Source: Salvator merianae
Taxonomy: Eukaryota; Chordata; Lepidosauria; Squamata; Teiidae
Assembly (NCBI GenBank): GCA_003586115.2
Contig: QVOM02000029.1
Span: 23,736,829-23,800,828 of the forward strand
Reading direction: 5' to 3'
Length of the DNA stretch: 64,000 bases
Shown here one piece after another: positions 58,240-64,000 of this stretch; the first letter of the stretch is position 1, and every line of letters begins with the position of its first letter. The position numbers and the translations under genes are program-made. The notes beneath the pieces are model-generated. The model was not told where the DNA came from, searched no databases, and saw nothing but the letters and a program-made list of their open reading frames with translations.

Positions 58240-58700
58240 ACATATTAGCCTTATTTTATTTATTATTCATATTTCTATCCTGCTCTATGCCTGATGGTGC
58301 CAAGACAGGTCACAATAACATCATTATAAGACATAAAAGAAATTAGATAAAACAATAACCATGTCTACATGGGGAGGGGACGCTGTTTACTTAGTCAAAG
58401 GCCAGGGTAAAGAGGCGTGTCTTCACCAGTTGTCTAAATATATACAATAGGAGGCTATTTCATATTCTGGTGGTTATCACCGAGAATGCCTTCCCGTGCA
58501 TCCCCACACCCTTAACACTTCCAAGGGGACAACACTTCCAAGGGGACAGCACTTCCAAGAGCTTGTCCCTGGCACATCATAAGACACGGGCAGATATATA
58601 TGGAGGTGTTCCTTTAGATATTTTGGGCACAGGCCATTTTGGGCCTTATACATTAGCATTAATACCTTGAACTGAGCTTGGCAGCAAATATATAATAAAT
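58240..58700 (-). mobile_element. L2 LINE 3' end
   Basis: The minus strand encodes FKVLMLMYKAQNGLCPKYLK and EHLHIYLPV, the L2 C-terminal pattern, then with breaks a segment ending near the 3' tail, where the reverse complement of TTATTTTATTTATTATTCAT forms an A-rich end at 58250. Confidence 0.7.
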
Positions 58701-58963
58701 GCAGAAGAAAGGGAGATAGCACTGTCACCATTTTTTCTGTACTCTTCTGAATCAAAGGGGACATAGAAATTGTGTTAGGTTCCACCACCACTTGGTCCAC
58801 TGCTGATGATAGTGGCAGCCATAACTTTTGAAGCCCAGAAAATGGTTATTGTGGTCCATTTCCTGTGTACATGCAACCCCAGCTGGCAACCCTGTAGCTA
58901 GGGAATGAATTCCTGTGCAATTTTTGTGCAGCTGGAAGCCAGCAGGAGGCATGCAGACACCAT

Positions 58964-59143
58964 GGCCCTTTCTGCACTTGGCCTTATTGTGGATAATATC
59001 TCAGAATAGGGACCTGCCATCCACATGCTAGTGCAAACTATGAAAGGTCTTGCCAAGGGCCTACCATAGTCTGCATTAGCATGCAGATGGCAGGTCCCTA
59101 TTCTGAGATACAATCCGGAATAAGGCCATGTGCAGAAAGGGCC
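58964..59143. mobile_element. 180-bp palindromic TIR element, family C
   Basis: Ends GGCCCTTTCTGCACTTGGCC and GGCCATGTGCAGAAAGGGCC, flanked by CAT on both sides (58961-58963 and 59144-59146). The halves are inverted copies over nearly the full length, e.g. ACCTGCCATCCACATGCTAG with TTAGCATGCAGATGGCAGGT. Non-coding. Confidence 0.85.
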
Positions 59144-59146
59144 CAT

Positions 59147-61580
59147 GCTACCACAAGCAGACTACTGCAACAGTAGTGTTCTATCACAATTCCTGGCCAC
59201 ATTCTAGTTAATAGTACTCCCACTTGTGCAGATTTTGCTCATGTTAGACCAGTAGCTGCTATTTACTAAGCAATTGAGTCTAGGGACTTGTGAAGGCCCA
59301 GACTACAAATGAAGGTCAATAATGTTGGAATAAGAATGTGTCAAATAGGGGTTTGATGAGCCCAAACTGCTCAAAGAACATAAAGAATTAATCGGTTCCT
59401 CACAGATCCTACATCCAAGCTCCAATGGAACAGAAGAATTGGCAGAGCCCAAGGAAAGGGCAGGGATCACTATGTGTGAGATCACTATGGGCCCTACAAT
59501 GACATTATCACCATTGCCATGTGGCCCCACCTGCTCCTAGCTGCAAGGCCACTTGGGTAAAGGAGTCCAGATGTAGGAGAGACCAGATAGAGGGCAAGTG
59601 TGCGCTGCTATTGTTTTAAAACCATCCTTCACATACCTTTTGCTCACCTGCCTTCTTCCCCCTTCCCCAAACAATCACTGATGTAAGAGGAGGAATTTCA
59701 TTAATTACCTTCTTCGAGCACTTCAGGCTCATCAAATTTCTGTTTGACCCATTCCTCTGCTAGAACAGGCTCATAATGCATTATTTCAAGTTTCCAGGAT
59801 TGTATTAAATGAAAAGGATTTTCCTAATCACGTAAGAGCAAAACCATGGTATAGTAGATGTGTTATAAAAGGCAAATCACATTTTACAAACCACGTAAGA
59901 GCAGAAATGAGGTATACGGAGCTGTGCTCAAGAAGGGCATCTGTATGATGATGCATGCTACCAACGGGACAAAATAAATTAATTCTTGCTTTAGGACACA
60001 GTGTTATATACAAATTGGTTCATACGGATTTTCACTTTCTCTGTAAATGTGAAGGTGAATAACTACATTTTTGGAGTTCTTGTCCAATTTTAATTTTGCT
60101 AATAAAATAGAGGGGATTCAGTGTTGTAATAAAGCAAGTGTCCTTGGATTTGTCTGATCCTAGATTCAGCGGCAGCAGTGGGCTGGATCTCTCCTTGGAT
60201 ACACGGAACCAGAAGAAATGTCTCCCTTACTGGTTCCAGGCTCCTCCTTGGGTTGAAGAAGGTGCCCACCACCCTCCCATCTCCATTTTCAGTGGCAGTG
60301 GGTACCATGCAGTGACCATGGCTGTCCCTTTTCCCATGTGATCACCAGTGGGTGCACCTTCTTTGCAGGGCAGTTTATCCTACCCTGCACAGAGGAGGTG
60401 TCATTCCACAGTGTCTCCTTGCTTCAAAATGGAGAAAAGGAGGGTACCTTCTTTCCATGGCAACTGTTTCATCAATGGAGCCTCTGCCCAGAAGTGGAGC
60501 ATGGCCTGAATGTATTGAATACAGCAATTAAGAGTAATCTGATATGCTTCACTATAATCTTCTTCTTTTCTCTATTCATTTAATATCTGACCCCCGAAGA
60601 GGATACAGATGAAACATCTTCAAGATCTTAGTCTGGTCTTATCTGCATCACTTTGTATAGCTAATGTCATACATCAATAGCCCCTTTAAAGCTTAAATCA
60701 CCCTGTCTTGCATTCTCTCTGTCATTCCGATCATGCATAGGATCAATTTTTTAAAGACAGCTGGCTAATATTAGGTACAAATACCCTTTTGCTGTGCATT
60801 TGCACACCTGTTCTGATAACTTAAGAATGATCAACTATCAAAGCAGATAATGAACGACTGGAGATTAGGATTCAGTTCGACATACATCACTTGCAGAGGT
60901 GTTCAGTCCATTTAAAATCAATAAAGCTTATTTCTCTTTCAAAGAGATCAGTTCCCTTTCAGTTGGCATAGTTAAGTCTTCAGCCTAAATTGCTTCTGCT
61001 CCAATGGGCACTAGATTTGTCACTCAAACTTTAGCAGGTGGAAAGGAAGAAGTGTGCCATACACCTTGCATGATGGCCTCTGGCTGCTATTCATTAGTTA
61101 AACTGCCCCAAGCATGAATGGATGGATGGCTTTGCTTTTGAAACTCAAATACATAAAGCACCTCTTGTAAAATGATCAAATGACATGGATTATTAACGAG
61201 GAAAAGAAACCAATAATGATTAAGGCATAAACTCCTAATCTCTATTATATTAGTCATTTAGGGAGCTACATAAGCATGCTACTGAATTCATGGGTTTATT
61301 TCCATGTCAGGGACAAACTTGACTAACCCTATATATGTAGATACAGAGGTAGAGTCCAAAGGTGTTATGTTGTCTGCCTCTAGTATTTATTTTATGCAAG
61401 GGCTTATTGCCATTAAGACTTCATGCATCTCGAATCACAGCTGTACTGGTAAAATGCATGAAACACTTAGAGCAGCAGAGGTAGCAACAGCAGCAACAAC
61501 TGCAGTAAGCTTATGTTCTTCAGGAAACGTTGATGAATCCTCAAACAGACCAGCATAAAGCTCCTATATACTGAATCCCT
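59147..61580. other. Unannotated stretch
   Basis: No recognised gene. 60160-60500 is GC-richer with words like TCCATTTTCAGTGGCAGTGG and may be an old repeat. Confidence 0.4.
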
Positions 61581-62229
61581 GGCAATTTCTGCATGGTGTA
61601 GTCTATCCCATGCTGGACTCACCCATGCTGGGTTGGACTAGCCCTAGTGTGGGCTAATGACCCTCTACTTGTCAGGTGGCCCATGCCAGGCTGGGCCCAG
61701 CCCTCAAAGTCAGCACCTAGTCTCTGGAAACAAAGGGCTTTTTTGCACTTTCTACCTTAGAATGGAATAATTATAGTCCAGAACTCCTGGTACAGCTGTG
61801 GAGCACTCCACAGCTGTACCAGGAGCAGCTGGACTATAATTATCCCATTCTAAGGTAGAAAGTGTGAAAAGCCCCCAAAGTGCCTGGCCTTTGCAGTTTC
61901 TGGGATGGCCCATTTTGGAGATCACCACTTCCAGTAGCATTTCCTGGTGTACCGCTGAAACAGGTTCTCCATTGTATTCCAGTCTATGAAGGCATGCTAT
62001 TTGCATGTCTCAGTAGTCCAGAATTCAGAGCCTGGCCTGCTGGTAGACATCATTGTTGAGGTCTGTAAAGCACTATTTTGGTGCCTTATCCTGGTCGTTA
62101 GCTTTGTCCAAAGTGGATGAACCATTCTAATGGGGTGTGTGTGTCTTTTGCTGGGTCCAAACTAGAATGCAGGTAGCAAGTTTCTGGAATCTTTGTAATC
62201 TATGATAATGGCAAGTGTGGAAACAACCC
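61581..62229 (+). mobile_element. Family E element, most complete copy, interrupted
   Basis: Starts GGCAATTTCTGCATGGTGTA and ends GGCAAGTGTGGAAACAACCC, so the ends resemble the TIR signature of the other families. Internal blocks (CTTTGCAGTTTCTGGGATGG, ACTTCCAGTAGCATTTCCTG, CATCATTGTTGAGGTCTG) recur in four other copies. A 142-bp palindrome is inserted at 61735-61876. No frame of interest. Confidence 0.55.
61735..61876. mobile_element. 142-bp near-perfect palindromic element
   Basis: The left half starts GGGCTTTTTTGCACTTTCTA and contains CTCCTGGTACAGCTGTGGAG; the right half contains CTCCACAGCTGTACCAGGAG and ends AGAAAGTGTGAAAAGCCCCC. Pairing is almost complete with only a few changes. AAA flanks both ends. 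Removing it restores the order seen in other family E copies (CTGGAAACAAAGTGCCTGG). Confidence 0.85.
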
Positions 62230-62824
62230 TTGATCCTGGTTCCTAATGGTAAAAGGATAAAGTATATTAGTTATTGGCCTCAAGTTCAATAGAATGTGGA
62301 ATACAGCATAATTTTGTTAAAACTGAACATTTATATCTTGAGTGTTTGAGGAAGTTCAGCTCTGGTCCATGTCTCCAGCAATGCTGTGAAATGGAAGATA
62401 TAGGAGGAGAACCAGGTTGTCTCCTAAATGCATACAGGACCACCAGCACAAGAACCACAAACCCTGTTTCCTTTCTACTGCACAATCGAGGAAGTTATTT
62501 AGAAACCCAACATTCCAGGAACCCCCCCAAATGTGTAGATCTCACAATTTCTGAGAGTGTTCATCCAGCATATACCCTTGCCACAGATGTAAAGATTTTC
62601 ATGTGAAAAATGAAAGCATTTAAATATTTAAGCTCTCCAGCTCTCATGTTCATTTGCCACTGCATCTATACTTCTGCTGTTGTATGGAATCTAATTCAGA
62701 TAGTGGCCATATGTAACACATTTATTTATTTGAGATTTCAGTTGTCTCTAACAGTAAAAATAAATGAGCTAATATGATGTCAGAGCAAACTCACAGCTAT
62801 TATTATGATTACTATTAAGACCTT
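62230..62824. other. Unannotated stretch
   Basis: Nothing recognised. Confidence 0.4.
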
Positions 62825-63750
62825 AAATGGCTCAGGCTCCCAATTAAAGGAACACCCCTTTCAATATAGATCTGTCTGTGCTCTAAGATCTGCCAGTGAG
62901 GCCCTCTAGGTGGCGCCATCCACTTCAGCAGTTAAGGGAATGGGGGCACGTGGGAGGGCCTTCTCAGAAATAAGCCCCAGGCTACGAAATTGTCTCCCCT
63001 CTCAGGTGCATCAGACACTCTCATGGTATATATTCACATGTCTGGTGAAGACGCACCTCTTTACTCTGGCCCTTGACTGAGGGAACAGATTGTCCTCCCA
63101 ATGCAGGCACAGTGACCATTTCAGCTAACTTAGGCCTTTTTGTGTTTACCATTAATGCTAATCAGGAGCCTCCATAGTTGGTTTCTGGGCCTTATTAATG
63201 TGTGCTTTAGGGCAGATCTATGAGACCCCACTCCTTGCTGGTATGCTCCATCTACATTAGACTGAGCATAATTCAGATCATGAAGGCTCTGATCAGGATC
63301 ACCAGTAGAACCATTTAAAGGAGACTACCAGCAAACCAGTGGGCCCTGGTCTAGAACACGGGAGGCACGCAGAAGGCCTGCTTTCAAGAATAGCAGGAGA
63401 TGCAACTTGGTGGTGTGCCATAGTGTGCCACCAGAATGCATCGCCCAGAGTTTTTGAGGCTGGAAATCTTTGTCCCTAGCCATCAGAGTACTGGGACCCT
63501 GACCTTGAAGCTCCCACAGGCTGGTCTGGACCAGCACCATTGTGCGGATGGTGCTGTTCCAGACCATAACTTTCCATGGTCTGAACCAGTGAGCCTGGCT
63601 TGTCCAGACACACTGGTTTGGACCATGAACGCATAAGTGGAGAAAAAGGCTTATTTTATCTGTTTTTGTGCTAATTTTATTGTGGCCTGCCCTGAGACCT
63701 TTGGTTATAGGGTAGGATAGAAATATAAATAAATAATAAATAAATACATT
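62825..63750 (+). mobile_element. L2 LINE 3' end, interrupted
   Basis: 62880-63080 encodes with breaks the L2 C-terminal region (segments like GRAFSEISPRLRNCLPSQVH and TPLYSGP). After the inserted element at 63133-63650 the 3' UTR continues with TGCCCTGAGACCTTTGG, TATAGGGTAGGATAGAAATA and an (AAAT)n tail. Confidence 0.7.
63133..63650 (+). mobile_element. 518-bp family D element, intact copy
   Basis: Starts GGCCTTTTTGTGTTTACC, ends GTGGAGAAAAAGGC, and TTA lies on both sides (63130-63132 and 63651-63653) inside an L2 3' UTR that resumes afterwards. TTA and GGCC-type ends fit PIF/Harbinger habits. It defines the family also seen at 5289-7080, 8701-9510 and 19011-19482. Non-coding. Confidence 0.75.
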
Positions 63751-64000
63751 TTGCTCCATTATTCTTACACTCACCACAGCTACTTTTGTGATGTTTAAAT
63801 TATTTTATAATTTTCTTCATTAGAAATCTCAGGCATACAAAAATAAAGAGTAAGATAAACAGTTATCCTGAATGTTGTGTTGTTGTTTTTTAAATCAATA
63901 TACAATATCTTTCAACATGGAAGGAACACTAAAAGCATTGCAAGTTTAATATTACCTCTCCCTTTGGGAGGAGATAACTTTAGAGGTGTGAAGTGTGTTC
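63751..64000. other. Window end, no features
   Basis: AT-rich sequence; nothing recognised. Confidence 0.4.

Overview
This 64 kb window looks like non-coding nuclear DNA of a reptile, most likely a squamate (lizard or snake). The inference rests on the mix of mobile-element remnants: a BovB (RTE-clade) LINE, many L2 and CR1-clade LINE pieces, an L1 3' end, an R4/Dong-like LINE, hAT elements, and many small terminal-inverted-repeat (TIR) DNA transposons with 3-bp target-site duplications (TSDs). I found no host protein-coding gene, tRNA, rRNA, CRISPR array or operon. The recognisable coding sequence is decayed reverse transcriptase or endonuclease from LINEs. No autonomous transposase was seen.

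Layout. 0.5-2.1 kb: a CpG-rich TIR element, a CR1-clade 3' end and another TIR-type fragment. 3.2-4.4 kb: 5'/endonuclease part of an L2 LINE. 5.3-7.1 kb: one DNA transposon split by a 1,190-bp foldback element with 257-bp arms, then a solo LTR at 7.09-7.52 kb with a 5-bp TSD. 8.7-9.5 kb: another copy of the split family. 9.6-16.3 kb: one old BovB in minus orientation, broken into four ordered pieces by an L2, a 190-bp palindrome, an LTR-like fragment and a nested stack of TIR elements. 17.9-18.8 kb: second L2 5' region. 19-24 kb: scattered TIR and hAT-like elements. 24.2-25.0 kb: L2. 29.6-30.7 kb: R4-like LINE. 32-46 kb: L2 and L1 3' ends, several copies of a ~600-bp dispersed family (called E here) and palindromic elements. 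50.9-54.2 kb: L2 and CR1 tails and a 2.2-kb CR1. 54.7-55.8 kb: an 1,100-bp hAT element with perfect 12-bp TIRs and 8-bp TSD. 58-64 kb: L2 fragments, a 180-bp palindromic element, an E copy carrying a near-perfect 142-bp palindrome, and an L2 interrupted by a 518-bp element.

Most striking are the TIR elements. Several families with different interiors share ends resembling GGCCYTTTYGCACTT or GGGCCTGTTCACACTT, often followed by a hairpin just inside the end, and flanked where checkable by 3-bp duplications (TAT, TTT, TCA, TCT, CTA, CAT, TTA). I infer PIF/Harbinger-like non-autonomous elements, but the superfamily is not proven from this window. Their nesting gives a readable relative history of insertions. 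Letters A-F and H for the families are labels made for this annotation, not database names. All boundaries were read by eye.
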